Assembly: GCF_023278565.1 (NCBI RefSeq)
Contig: NC_064680.1
Coordinates: 3,162,001 to 3,226,000, forward strand
Origin: Colletotrichum lupini
Lineage: Eukaryota > Ascomycota > Sordariomycetes > Glomerellales > Glomerellaceae
Length of the DNA stretch: 64,000 bases
Direction: 5' to 3'
The notes below the pieces were generated by a model. The model saw only the letters and a program-made list of their open reading frames with translations, did no database searches and was not told the origin of the DNA. Within the stretch, counting starts at the first letter, position 1. The number at the start of each line of letters is the position of its first letter. This document shows positions 1-11,697 of this stretch, piece after piece. The translations under genes and the position numbers were made by a program.

Positions 1-112
1 CAGCACGCCTGCCTCTTGGCAGAATAAGAAAGGCTTACTCACAGGAAAGAACGCGCAGCAGGATCTCGTCTGGAAGCTCGTCCAGCTTCTTCGGGGGCGC
101 CGACGACACCAT
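1..112 (-). CDS. F-box protein, first exon only (cut by window edge)
   Basis: Reading the minus strand from an ATG at 112-110, 23 codons run to 43 and contain LDELPDEILLRVLS, the opening of an F-box motif (L-P-x-E-I-L-x-x-I/V). Right after the next base comes a strong donor GTGAGT at 42-37. The split codon begins with T, as expected if the next residue is the Tyr of the common F-box continuation S-Y-L. The rest of the protein lies left of the window. F-box proteins are substrate receptors of SCF ubiquitin ligases through Skp1; the substrate-binding part is not visible, so no target can be named. The motif is short but characteristic and starts at a sensible ATG followed by a canonical intron. 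Confidence 0.7.
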
Positions 113-708
113 TGTGCCGTGGGGTTTGGGAAAAGAAACTCTCGAGCTCTGTAGTCTCGTTGATTATACTTCTGGCTGGGTTTCGGGGAGATAGAGGGGA
201 GCCCGGACGGGATCCATGGAGAAGAGGGTCGAAGGATGATCCTATCGTTATCGTTATCGGGTATTGCCTGTGCTCTAGCCTATCATGGACTAGTGCAGAT
301 CCGGGGGTGGACCGGATAGAAACGCCTGGACTCTTGAGTGGGCTGACCCATCAAAGCTCCAGTCGGATCTTCTCACTTGCCGGATCCAAGCACAGCGTAC
401 AAACCGGTTGGCAGGTTCTCGACGTTCGTACGATGTTTCCCTGTTCGTAAGATACCTAGGTAGTTCGATACGCTGGACTGATGTACGACTATCTATTTCC
501 TCAGCTCTGCTTATTGCGTCGCTATGAATGCGCCGGTTGACCCATACATTATTTATGTTTAAACTTCGAAGTCAGGTGAGCGTGTACCTGCATTCAGAAC
601 GATTATGCGCTGGTGTGAGTATCATCTTGTGGTCTAATCTCGTAGGTGGTCGTGTATTGACTACAATTCTATTGACGCACATACACCAAGTGAATTGAAA
701 CCTAATGA
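113..708. other. Intergenic, no gene seen
   Basis: This stretch lies upstream of the F-box gene and downstream of the desaturase-like gene, both on the minus strand. It would hold the promoter of the first and the 3' end of the second. The open frames here show no family resemblance and no good splice structure. Confidence 0.5.
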
Positions 709-1869
709 CTATTCACCGTCTATCCTAGTTATCACCAAATTTCTCGTCTCAACACTTTCGCGAGGCGGGGCACCGGGAGGTGCGAGAGGGTTTTGAACAG
801 ACACATGTGGGCAATCTGCGGCTAGTGTTAATGATTTGTCGGCCAGAATCCGAAACTAATCAATCAAACATACATCTTGCGTTTGTACCTGACTTGCTGT
901 CGTACGTCAGAAACAGGAGAGGCTCGTCACGCCGCTGGTTTGGCAGCCAGTACCATCGTTGTTGCTTATTATACTTCAAATGGTAAATCTCTTGATGCCT
1001 TCCCGGGTAAACTCTGTCTGTAGCGACCAGATCACGAGGTTCGACCGAGTTATAGTCACACAGGGCAAGCGGCCTGTCTTGGCACTCTGTCAACAGTGAA
1101 CGCCATATGCTGTAATTATCTGTCAGCCTCCTCGAGCTTAAGATATAGCTCTTGGAACCAATACTTGATAAGCCTAAACCTGTACCCAGGTTTGAAGAAA
1201 GTAAGAAGCTGCTCCTCATCCAGCAAAGGTTTAACTAGGCGAGGTACAGTGTCCAGGGTGATATCTAAGTCCGTGAGCGAGTGGTTGTGAATATTTTGAA
1301 AGATATAATGTACCAACTAGTGTTTGTAAGCATTTTTTCTTCAAACGTTCAACGCCTTGACGTCCTTTTGACTCACCATGAGCCCCGACAGCAGCTTGCT
1401 CTACTAGCAGCGGATCATTTGGATCAAAGTTTTCCAATGTCATAGGAGCGTTTTTTCGCATCTTCGAATGGTCATTGGATACTCGCTCGCAGGTCGAATT
1501 GTGCGAACCACTCACTTTGAAGTCATAACATCGAACAAAATCCGCATCGAAGACAGACCGGAGAAGTTCCTCGCCCTCTGTACGATATTTCTCAACCTTC
1601 TCCTCGTTCATGCCCCTATGTGGAAGGTACTGGGATTCGTGCTTCCAGTACGTGAAACCGGTCTTGTCCAATCCGACATTCGTGTTATCGCGCATGCTCC
1701 GAACAGTCACCGGTCTTGTATCCCATTCGACATTGGTTATCTTAATCTGATCTAGACGGTCGCTGGCGGAATCTGAAGCGTGGAGATAGTAAGGTTTCTC
1801 ATCCTCGTAAATGGGCAGATCGGCTAGAAAGTCTGCTCGTGTTTGAATTTCGATACTGTGTGAAGCCAT
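709..1869 (-). pseudogene. GA4-desaturase / AsaB-like family oxidoreductase, probably decayed
   Basis: Protein similarity runs through four exons: 1869-1377, about 1291-1165, 1109-874 and 815-709. Diagnostic stretches are FDPNDPLLVEQAAVGAH, then FRLINIWRSL formed exactly at the 1164-1110 intron junction, CDYNSVEPRDLVATDRVYP, GEIYHLKYN-like and RWYWLPNQR-like blocks, and the typical ending with PPRESVETRNLV. This family covers gibberellin GA4 desaturase, the AsaB hydroxylase/desaturase and CmcJ-related proteins, usually encoded with secondary-metabolism genes. Introns 2 and 3 are canonical and in frame. Intron 1 is the problem. Its strong donor at 1376 (GTGAGT) can pair with the acceptor CTAG at 1318-1317, but that gives the wrong frame and an early stop. 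The in-frame position near 1291 has no AG. The conserved HxD metal-ligand motif expected at this junction also reads His-x-Asn or similar. I read this as a recently broken gene; a sequencing error near 1291-1320 is the alternative. Confidence 0.65.
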
Positions 1870-3971
1870 CTGAACAGTCTTCGCGACTGGACATTACCCC
1901 CAAATGGAACTGTTGAAGTTAAAGACACAAGTCAATAGTAGTCCATCGTTTCTCTAAGCTCATCAATGTTCAGCAGGGGAGAAGCTTCTAAACTTCCATT
2001 CCAAATATCACTGTTTCTACCGGTAGCAAAGCTCATTCGAGCCTCATGCTGACCGGCCTTAAGCCGAAGAAAGGCGCTTTTCTAGCTTCCAGCACGATCA
2101 AATCAAGCAAAACAGCCGAAATGCAAAGAATATGACGCGGCGTGCCAGCACGACGTTGCACTAGAGTGTCTTGCGTGACTTAATGCACCCGACTTGGTTG
2201 CATTTTCATCATTCGCAAGACGTGTTTGGTTATAGATACCACACTGATATCCTTTTGTCGGATTGGAAGTCCAATTCGACCGCGGCATACAGCCGACTGC
2301 GCAGGGGCCAATTGGGGGCCCTATTTACGATTATCGTAGCCAGCCCAACCTACGGTTGGAACCTCCTTTTTACACCTACGACGCAGATATTCATATAGTT
2401 CAATTGATCTCTTCGTCAACTACGGTTCGAACCAACTACCCTGTAATAGGGATACCAACACCTTTCATGTAGGTCATACTTCCGTTCGAGTGACACGACT
2501 GTATCGTATGATCATACCTTGTGGGAAGACGGCAGAGCCCAGGATACACAACAGCAAGCTTATGCAAAGTCATTCCAAGTCGTCATAGATTGGCTGATAT
2601 TATCAGAAGTTGTACGTCATATCAGACAAACAAGAGGGATATCTTATGGCTCCTATGCTCATCCTCTTGAATACTTCCCCCAATGGTTGGTTGCACAACC
2701 TCTCAAAAATGCAAATCAGCCAGCCTGTGTCAGGAAACTTCACCGAGATGCCAATTCTGATAGCTACCCCGCTTTCTTGTAAAAAGTCGAACTCCATGCT
2801 TTAACAGATCAATCACCCCGTTTGAATTAGTGGAGTACTGTTGCCTACAGCCTGCATCCAAATTACGCTGCTTGAGACTGCCTCGCGGATATATTAGTGG
2901 ATGAAAAGTAGTGACAGCCTGCTTAATCGGATCCCATTACAACGGAAAGTCTGGCAGATTTTTCCGGGCGAAACATGCTGGCAGGCGATAGGAGCCACAC
3001 ACCCACTCGCGGATGAGTAGGGATAACTGCAATGCCGGATAGCACATGTCTCAAGTACCACAAGTGACTTCATTCTCCAGAGCCTCGTGGATGCTTTTCT
3101 AGGTATCTGCCTCTCTCGCTTTCCTTCTCAAACCAGATAATTGTTTTCCGGTTCCAAGGATAAGCGCAGTTTGTGTGAATGGCTTTCGAGCAGAAAAATA
3201 AAAACCAAGCAGACGCCTCTGATGCGCTTGATACCTGCCACAAATTCTAGGTTTCACTACTTCCTCCATTCCCCTTTCAGATTTCGCTCGAGTCAGAATA
3301 TTTTTCTGCCTACCTCGACTTTCACCAGAATGTATTTGTTCATCACGGGCGAGCCATCCTTACCGGTGAAGGCGACCTCGACGCCTCCCCAGCTCAAGGA
3401 TCCCGAAGTTCAGAACTTGCTTCAACTTGACCACAATTTCGATATGCGTACCGTGACGGAGCGCACCGGATACCCTTCTATCGCATACAAGGCACAAACT
3501 TGGCGTGCCCAAAGAGACATTGCTTTTCCAGGCGATGAATCTGATCCCGACTCTGATCCAATCAGAGTCGCCACTCCCAAACGCTTGTGCCGTGGAGGGA
3601 AGATCTACCTCGCCAGCACTGGTTAAGGACCTCAGCTGTGCTAATGAGGACTGGAACGTGAGTGAATCAATCGACTTGTTGGTATTATTTTCTAATCACT
3701 CCCGTTCTTTAAGTCTTTGCGTTGACTGGAGGTTAATCGTTATGATATGCCGACCAGACGTCTATGAAGGGTTTTTGCCTCGGTTCCCTTCAGCTTTTGT
3801 CACTAAAGGTATGATTTGGCATCACACACCCGGAGAGACCGATGATGCAAATACTATGAGCTGTATACACGTAACACAATTGTCTGAGCATTTATAGTAT
3901 TGTATACTGAATCGCCAGATGGCAATGCTAAGCTTCTGGATTTGTCTACCATGACCCTCACACTCTGATCA
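1870..3971. other. Gene-poor stretch
   Basis: About 2.1 kb between the desaturase-like pseudogene and the split gene. Apart from one weak short open frame at 3330-3626 I see no conserved protein, tRNA or clear repeat. A diverged short duplication is visible at about 2348-2440 (two copies of a TACGGTT-G-AACC motif). This may be old transposon debris. Confidence 0.4.
3330..3626 (+). CDS. Small open frame, possible hypothetical protein (98 aa)
   Basis: An ATG at 3330 opens a 98-codon frame with reasonably GC-biased third positions and an acidic D/S/P-rich patch (DESDPDSDP, about residues 70-78). I recognise no family, signal peptide or membrane segment. It stands alone in a gene-poor, transposon-near region, so it may be a chance frame or a fragment of a decayed gene. 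Treat as tentative. Confidence 0.2.
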   Translation: MYLFITGEPSLPVKATSTPPQLKDPEVQNLLQLDHNFDMRTVTERTGYPSIAYKAQTWRAQRDIAFPGDESDPDSDPIRVATPKRLCRGGKIYLASTG

Positions 3972-4534
3972 TCAAAGGACTACCTGGAGAATCCCTATAA
4001 TGATTTGAATAACACTCAGGGAAATGCTTACTGCCCCTATGACTATGAGTGCCTTGAAAGTCAACAGCCTCTCAGGGTCTCTCTCGTCACTCCAGACTTC
4101 ATAGATGTTCCTTGGCCGCTGAATACTGCTGTAGTCTTCTAGCTCCATCAACTGAGCACCTAAATGTGGAAAGCTGGTCTCTGCATTGTAGACCCCACGC
4201 TCATGAAGCACCCCTTTGATTCCTCCGAACTCTTTTAAGTCCTTTACACCACAGAGTGCTTCCAGCAAGGGATCTATTTGGCCATTCAAGGCATTTTTCT
4301 TGATGACTTCCCGCTCTTTGTCGCGAAAGAGCTTACGAGAGCCGGCGTGCTGACCAAACAACAGACGGTAGCTGAGCAGAACCTCGACCAAGTAAGCTTT
4401 CGAAACCGTTTCGGGACCTGTGCGACAATTGTGCGAGCAACTATGACATTTAAATAATCTAAAATCGTGGTCAATTTTCAGGGGTTAGATGTATGAGGGT
4501 GTTCGTTGATGTCTTACCGGCCGATCAGAGCTTT
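3972..4534 (-). pseudogene. C-terminal part of conserved fungal protein split by retrotransposon
   Basis: On the minus strand the frame resumes at 4534, directly past the target-site duplication, runs to 4518, has a canonical 59 nt intron (4517-4459, donor GTAAGA, acceptor TTTTAG) and continues to the stop at 3972. It encodes about 167 residues. It has a Cys-rich block (CHSCSHNC), then VEVLLSYRLLFGQHAGSRKLF, a block of the kind seen in fungal conserved hypothetical proteins. It ends with RNIYEVWSDERDP and one long hydrophobic segment (about the last 28 residues), a probable C-terminal membrane anchor. The N-terminal half is at 11928-12705. Removing the element and one 5 bp duplication gives one uninterrupted frame of about 428 residues, so the gene was intact when hit. 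Function unknown; the remaining C-terminal piece lacks a promoter and start. Confidence 0.75.
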
Positions 4535-4539
4535 GTTAG
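4535..4539. repeat. Target-site duplication, left copy (GTTAG)
   Basis: GTTAG directly precedes the left LTR and is repeated exactly at 11923-11927 after the right LTR. Five base pairs is the usual length for LTR retrotransposon integration. It fixes the insertion site inside the codons for Asn-Thr-Asn of the host gene. Confidence 0.9.
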
Positions 4540-4764
4540 TGTTGGTATATACGTAAGCAGGTCAGACCTTTTGGTCGCGACTAGGTCAATAGGTTAGTAT
4601 AGGTCTATTGCGTGTGTGTGTGAGGGGAAGATCGTGGGCAGAGCCCGCGGTCCCTTAGTGGGTATAGGTAGGTAGAAGGGTCCGTCTGCACGGGCCTAGA
4701 CTGCCTACCTACTACCCCTACCTAACTACCTAATAGGGCCCCTTTTCTACCTCGTAATCCAATA
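4540..4764 (-). repeat. Left LTR (225 bp)
   Basis: Begins TGTTGG and ends CCAATA, which is an imperfect inverted end (CCAACA expected). It aligns without gaps to the right LTR at 11698-11922, also 225 bp. By hand I count about 17 differences, all of them C/T or G/A transitions, which is what RIP would leave. The element reads on the minus strand, so this is its 3' LTR in transcriptional terms. Confidence 0.9.
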
Positions 4765-4869
4765 TTAATAGTCTTCTACTTTTATAGTAGAAAAGGCTAG
4801 AATAGGGGCTGGGTCCCCCGCTAGTAAGAACTAGTAGTAGAATCTATAGTTAATCCCCTGTTTAGAAGT

Positions 4870-6970
4870 GCCTAAAGCCGTATATTAAAATTTTAGTATA
4901 GCTTCTGCTATAATTATTTATATAGAAATTTTAGTATCCCCTCTTTCTAATTACTTCCTAATCCTTTAATATATATAATTTATATACCTAAACTCCTCGG
5001 AAATCGTTAAATCTAGCGTAGTTAAAAAAGAGCTTTTTATTAGTCTAACTACGCCCCGAATACGTGCGTTTCTCTTTAAGCCGAAGCCCAAGAGGTATAT
5101 ATATTCGCTAGACGACTTACTACCTATAGTATACTACTATTTTAACTACGTATTACTTATCTTTTTATTTTAACTATAATAATTCCTTTACTAACGAATC
5201 GTTCGAGGGACTTGTTTAGTATGCTCTTTATAAACCCGTTAGCTAGGTTATTATTATTATTAATCTAACGGATCTCGTAGAGCTCGCGGCGTTTATATAA
5301 TTACCTAAGTATTATAATATTTATTATAAGGCGCTTTTTTTTCGTAATACCTAGCTTAATAAGGTATTTATATAGTAAGTATAAATCTATATAGACTATA
5401 GTAGGGATCTTCAGAGCGTCAAGTTGTTTAGTAATAAGGTCTAGGGTAGTTAAGATAGTATAAGTAACGTTAACGTTTATAACTATTCTATAAACCTCTA
5501 ATATTAATACGCTCTAAGTAATCCTTTTGCTCTTTGTAGAGCTGTAGTAGATAATGTTATTATTAATCGTAAAGCTCTCGTTAGTTTGTTTTTTATTTAT
5601 AAAAATAATAATATAACTTAGCTATGAGGTATAATTAGCGTTATTTATAAATAACTTATTTACGAAGACGAAGAGTTTGGTTATAGTTAGATTTAATAAT
5701 ATAAATATGAGCCCTCGGTCTAAGTATTCTATTTACTATTTAATATAACGGTTTAGCGTAGCGTAGTTAGTAAACGACGGATCTATTTAATATTAAGTAG
5801 TAAATAACGTATTAAAAGCTACTTTTAGTTAGTAAATTAATACAATATAAGTACCTCGAGCTCGCTACTCGATAAATTATTATTTAGTATCTAATACCGA
5901 GGGGTTAACCTATTTAAGCTTCTTTTTTTAGTTCTTTTATTTAAGTACTATATTAATACCTTTTAGTAAGATAATCCCGCCGTTAAAGATAAGCGGCTCG
6001 TTAGCTAATAGTTACTACTTTAGTTTAGCTAGTAGCTTAGTACGCTTAAGCTCGGTTTTTTCTTTCTAACTAAAAATCTTATTTAATAATCTAATAGTAT
6101 TATCGGTTTAAATACTAATAATACTAAATAATCCGCTTTCTCCTATCGAGATTAGTAAGTATAGATCGAACGTAGATGTTATTATCTAGAGTATTTTTAA
6201 ATAATACTTACTATATATTACCTACTAATAAGTACTAGATTTTATAAGACCGTATAGTAGCTATATAACGTATAGAATAGTGCCCTTAGGGTGTAAATAA
6301 CGGATCCGAGCTAGTAATTAAGTAAAAACCTTATAATAAAGAGGTTAGCTCGATTATATATATACTTAGGTAATATTTCGTAACTAAATAACGTAGCCTT
6401 CCCGGATCAAGGTCGGGGCTAGGGTAAGGATTAGATATTAACTAGTTTTTTAGATTATTAGTAACTACGTAAGGATCTCCTTTTTCCCCTCGTTATTATA
6501 CCCTTATATAACTAGGTAAGACTTTTTAATAAGGTTAAGTCCTAGGTTCTTAATCTCGTTAACGAATCGAGATTTAAATATCCTTATATCCCTATATTTA
6601 GGGCTAAGTTAAATAAATTTAATTACCCCTCTCTTTACTAGTCCTAAAAGCTCCTTATTAGTAGATTTTATAAAAGGTACTCCTAGGGTAGTAATAATGC
6701 CCTTACTACGGAGCTTAGTAACTAGCTTTAGATTTACCTCTTTTTTAAATATAAGGTAGGTCGTAATTATAAAAGTATTACTACGGCTATGCTATATTAA
6801 CATTCTTTTAGTCCTCTTACTCCGTAATAAAGGGTTATTATTAATTATAACGACGATCTTATTAAAGACTTCGTTTATAATAGCGCTATTATTAGTTAGC
6901 TAGTTAACTACGGGGATTAGTAAGTAGTTAACGTGCTTTATTATTATAGCTAGCGGCTCGGGGTTAACCT
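4870..6970 (-). pseudogene. Reverse transcriptase and RNase H relic of the copia element
   Basis: Minus-strand translation shows RIFKSRFVNEIK at about 6585-6550, HPKGTILYVI followed by LLYGL at about 6292-6247, and an RNase H block resembling FVDASFANN-x-DYTSQ at about 5672-5620. These correspond to conserved blocks of fungal Ty1/copia reverse transcriptase and its RNase H. The frame is broken by many stops at former Gln and Trp codons and by no obvious large deletion. It would have copied the element's RNA to DNA; it is now non-functional. Confidence 0.85.
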
Positions 6971-6999
6971 CTTCTAAGTACTAGGGTTTAACTATAATA

Positions 7000-8480
7000 G
7001 CCCGGAAGTTTATTAGGCCGTGAGGTAATTCTATTACGTAAGTAGTACTATTTATTAAAACGAGCTTAAATAGGCCTTTTTATCCCTTACTTTTTCGCTA
7101 GACTTTAATATCTAACTATAGTAATAGATTAATAATATAGGAGATATTCTAGCACGTATAGCTTTAACGAGGTAATGCGGGATATTCTTATAAAGAATAT
7201 GAAAAGTAAATATTCATATAGAAGCAAGAATATATGAATATAGGGGATATAAGCGTATATAAAAGAGGTTTTTGTAGTAAAGAGAGTAATATAGTTGAAT
7301 TACTATATAAGAAGTTGCTTGCTTAACGAAAGGTCTAGGTAGGCAAATACACGCCTATATATAAGCATAAAAACCTCTTACTAGAATATTCCATTGCTTA
7401 TTAATTATGATATAATTAATAAGCGTATACGTAAGTAAATGCGTAATCGTAGTACGTAATTCCGCCTCGAGTAAATTCCAGATTATTCAGTTACCTTCCA
7501 GTACTTTCCATTGCTCACGTAAGCTTATATAAGCAGTATTGCTTACATAATCAATACCTATAATAATCTACGGAAATCGTAGATTAATATGGTATATAGT
7601 TTGCTTACGTAATATTGATAATAAGGCGAATAATAAGGTAAACAAAGTTACCTTCGTAATAGATATTTAGTCCGTTTTGAGTAGCTAGTACCTCGCTTAC
7701 TTACTTACTAATATAAAGTCTACGGACTTCCCTTATTACTTTCTTAACTACCTTTATACGTTAAGTAATATTTAGTAACGGTAGAGATTTATTAAAAGTA
7801 TATAAAAAAGCTCTAAAAACGAGGAGTATAAGAACGAGGCTATTTAAGCTAACTATATTATTAACTATTTTAATTATAGCCTAAAGTATAGCCTCCGCAC
7901 TTATTAATAAGCACTTATTTTAAATAATATTATATACCCTTTTAAGTACCGCGTGGTATCTCTTAGCCTTATTAATATTATTATAAGCTTTAATAAGTAC
8001 TTCTTTAACCTTAATAAATATAGATTTAATAAAAGATTTAAACTCTACGGCGCTAAAGTTCTTATTAATATTTATAATAATCTAGTCTAGCGGACCGAGG
8101 TAAATATTAATTTAATATAGCTAAAGAGCCTCTTATATATACTTCGTAATTATGTCCGCGAGGAACCTTACTACTTAGAAAGAAGTAGTAGTATTAATAA
8201 CGTAAAGTACTAGTTAGTTAGTGCCCTTATAATCTATTAAGTATATTACGTTAATTACGATTTTATAGTTAAAATCGTAATTATTTCGTAAAGTGAATTT
8301 AAATCGGCTAGGGGTAGTAGCGTTAAGTTAGTATTATTAATAAATCTTTATAAGCTTCTTAAGGGCTACGATCTCTATATCGTTACTAAACTACTAGAGT
8401 AGCTTTAGGAAATAAGGAACCGAAGGGTAGCCGAAGTACTAATATAAGCGGCGTAATTCGCCCTCCGTTAAGTAGTTAGT
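7000..8480 (-). pseudogene. Integrase relic of the copia element (with nested insertion)
   Basis: From the right, a LTEGELRRLY block (GAG-pre-integrase) lies near 8440, followed by a core with YLGPLDQIIININKNF, VEFKSFIKSI and RYHAVLKRVY. The C-terminal end KVWRKSKG and YVIELPHGL follows at about 7120-7015. The position of the third catalytic acidic residue (D,D-35-E) reads Lys: codon AAG on the minus strand at 7965-7963, the expected result of G-to-A mutation of GAG. The C-terminal part is interrupted by roughly 0.5 kb of unrelated sequence at about 7150-7640. Non-functional. Confidence 0.8.
7150..7640. mobile_element. Nested insertion inside the integrase, possible solo LTR
   Basis: Integrase similarity stops at about 7640 and resumes at about 7145. 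The intervening ~490 bp differ in texture: repeated ATAAGC/GCTTAT and TTACGTAAGC words, a perfect palindrome around 7565-7590 (AATCTACGATTTCCGTAGATT on the minus strand, given here as its two arms AATCTACG and CGTAGATT), an inverted pair AGAGGTTTTTGTAG / ATAAAAACCTCTTA (about 7265 and 7367), and a TATATATA stretch. This fits a solo LTR or a small non-coding element. I could not fix its exact ends; a repeated CTATTAC at both junctions is a candidate target duplication but does not restore the frame neatly. Confidence 0.5.
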
Positions 8481-9199
8481 AATAGCTTTTTTATTATCGA
8501 GGAGCAAAAACTAAGGGTATCCCTATTTATAAATAATAAGTACTATAATATCTCTTTTAATTAGTAAGTTATTAATATTATTAAAGTATATTCCTAGCTT
8601 ATTTATATCCCTTAGGTAGTATAAAAAAGGAGTATTAGTCAGCAAGACGTAAAAAGTAATATTATTAAATAGGGTACTAACGACCGTAAATCTTAATAAC
8701 TTTACGGGTTCGCTATTACTAAATTAAATACCTACCTCGCTAGCTCTAGAGGTATTAAAAGTAACTTTAAGTCGTTACTACTATAATACGAGGAGTTAAG
8801 GGTAGCCCGTAGTTAAGAATTCCGTAGTACTAGTATTAAGTATAATACCTTAGAAGTCCCTTAACGAGTACCTCTTATTTAACGAGAAGGAGGTCGCTAG
8901 TTCCGTAGGCTTAGTTAACTCGTTAATAGAGGTAGTATTAATAAGGCTATGCTCTATTACCTAGGTAGCGAGGATATTTATAAGGGTTTTATTACTAGCG
9001 GTAGTTATAAAGTATATTATTAAGATCTAAACTTCGTCTTCGTAATTATTTTTATAGTTAAAGTTAAGGTTATTAAAGTATTAGATTATAGTGTTATTAT
9101 CGTCGTCGTTAATAAGGGCGGTTCTCTTATAAAAGGTAAGGAACTATAAGTATAAGCTCGGTATAAATCTCTTATTTCTTTCTTTACTATTTTTATACT

Positions 9200-11640
9200 T
9201 CTTATATACTTAACGTCGCTCTTTTTCTAAGTGCTTAGTTAATTAATAGCCGGTCTTATAATAGACGAAATACTTTTTGTTAGTAATGCCGCGGCTGCGT
9301 TAATTCTGTTTATTAAATTAGGTCTCTTTACTAGAGCTATTATAAGTGCGGTCGGTTTAGTAGGTAGTAGGGACCTCTTTGTTATAAGCACTGTTTTGGA
9401 AATATTGCTACTACTTACTATAGTTGCGCTCTCTCTCTATAATATTAATCGAAGTACTAAGCTAGTAGTAGATGCTAGTAAATATAAGTACTAGGTTAAG
9501 TATAATAAGTTTATATTTTAGTATACTACTTATATAATAGAGGAGTTAGTTGCTTATATTAAAAATAGATCCTTAGGTAGCTAGTGCCTCGTAGAGGATT
9601 ATAATATAGTTAATTAGTGCTTATAGAATTTATTAGTTCGACTTACTTAGGTTTTTATAAATTATAGAGTATTAATAGAGGTTATAGAGCTTAGCGAGGT
9701 AGTTCTAACGGCTCGTAAGCGGCTCGAAGTATTCTTAGGTCTTTTAGTATATTATATTAAAACTAAGCGGGTTAGAGGTACTACTAAGTTAGTTAAAGTA
9801 GAAGGTTAACGCCCTTCCCTTAAGTATATTTAGGAAAGTACCGGAATAGTATTATTTACTAATTTCCACCCGTTAGTATAGTACTTTAAAGATCCAAAGC
9901 TTTTTATTAAAGATATTATACTTCTTATTACTATATTTATTTTTATTATTATAGAGCTTAGTAAGGTTAATTAATTAGTAAGTATTAGGTATAATATCGT
10001 CTTTGGTTTTTATATCGAAGTGTAGTATCTAACGGGGTAGATTTCGCTATTAGGTAATAATGATTTTATTTTTTAGTTCTTTTTCCTCTTCTTTTTAAAG
10101 AGGCAGTAGGTTAGTTAGTTAATAGCGAGGCTAAGGTCAGAATCTTAATTACTAAGATTAAGCGAGTTAGGGTTATGCGGATTCCCTTACTATCTCTCTA
10201 GCTTATTAAATAAGATTATTAGTATTTACTAGCTACGGGAGTAGTGAGTAGAGGAAGTAAGGATTATAATATAATATATTAAAGTGTTTAGTACGGCTAT
10301 AGTAAGCTGCGATCTCTTTAGAAGTCTAAGTAAGGAAGTATTAAGTATTAAGGGCGCTAGCGATCTTTTTTACTATTTAACTACGATTTTTAATCGTTAG
10401 ATTAATGCTGTTATTTATAAAGAAGTCTCTTAGCTTCTTAAGAATTATACTTTTTACTCTTAAGAAGTCCTCTACTTCCTAGCTTTAGAAGTCGGTCTTA
10501 AAGTCTTTTTATAGCTCCTCGCCCGTTAGGCCGTCTTAATAATAATATCTTATTATATAGAGGATAAAAGTATTAAGCTTTTTATTATTCGTAAGGGCGG
10601 GTATAATATTAAATAAGCCCTATTAAGTTAGGTTAACGTAGTCCTATTAACGAATTAGAATTAGGTATAGTTTTATAATTTAAGAGTATAGGTAGGCTAG
10701 AGGTAATATTAACTAATCGTTAGACCCTTCTTGCTTATTACTAGGGCCGGCGGTTATTATAGTATATTTACGAGGTAAGTTATATAGTAAAAGATTACTA
10801 TAGGATATAATCGTTATATTATAATTATAGTATAACGTTAGTTAGGTTAGAAAGAGTAGTAGGTCGGTCGTAACGATCGTTTTAATAGTAGTGAGCGGGC
10901 TGCTATTACTAGCTAGAAAATTCTGCTCCTTTAATAAGGTATATAGATAGAAGGTTACTAAGGTTAGCGGAAGGTTATAAAAAGGGAAAAAAGCCCTTTT
11001 TAGTAATTCCTTTTAGTACTTCTCGTACTTTATTTTGCTAGTCTAGTCTTAGAGCTTTCGTTAGGTTAGAAGGAGGTAGATTTATTAGTAGTATAAAATA
11101 GATCCCTATTACTACTACTATTGAGATCTTTTTTTTTCTTTAGTATCTCGGAATACTTCGCTATTAGTAAGAGATTCGCTATTAACGTACTTATAATTCT
11201 AAAGGTCTTACTATTACTAAGCGTTAGTACGCTAGCGATTATTAGATTAATCTCTTAGTAGTTAATCTCCTCTTATTTATTACTAGTTTAAAGTAGCGCT
11301 TAGTCGTAATATATTCGAGATAGATTCTTTTATAAGCGGTTCGATTAGAGAGAAGTTAGTAATAGCGATAAGGCTAGCGGAGATAATATTAATAATAGAA
11401 GCGAGGTTAATAATAATAATAAAATAGTTAATCCTTTTATAATAGTAGTCTTAATAAAAGAGATCGTATATAATAGAGCGCGCTCTTAATAGCCCGTAAC
11501 TAGTTAATTAGTTATTAGCTAGCGGTAGTAAAGGAGAGCTAAGGTAATATAAACTAGGCCGCTTATTATTAATTAGATAAATAGAACTAAGTTAATAAGT
11601 TAGAATAGCTAGCGAGGTAGGTCGAGGCTATCTCTTCTAT
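9200..11640 (-). pseudogene. Gag region relic of the copia element
   Basis: This is the part of the element next to its 5' LTR (right end). At about 9285-9245 the minus strand reads KKYFVYYKTGY, matching a zinc-knuckle pattern of K-x-C-F-V-C-G-K-x-G-C with the cysteines turned to tyrosine (TGT/TGC to TAT/TAC), again G-to-A. The rest of the region is too mutated to align by eye; it would have encoded the nucleocapsid-like protein. Confidence 0.6.
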
Positions 11641-11697
11641 AGTTATATCCTTACTAACCTATAATAGAAATACATATATAATTTAACTACTAATTAG

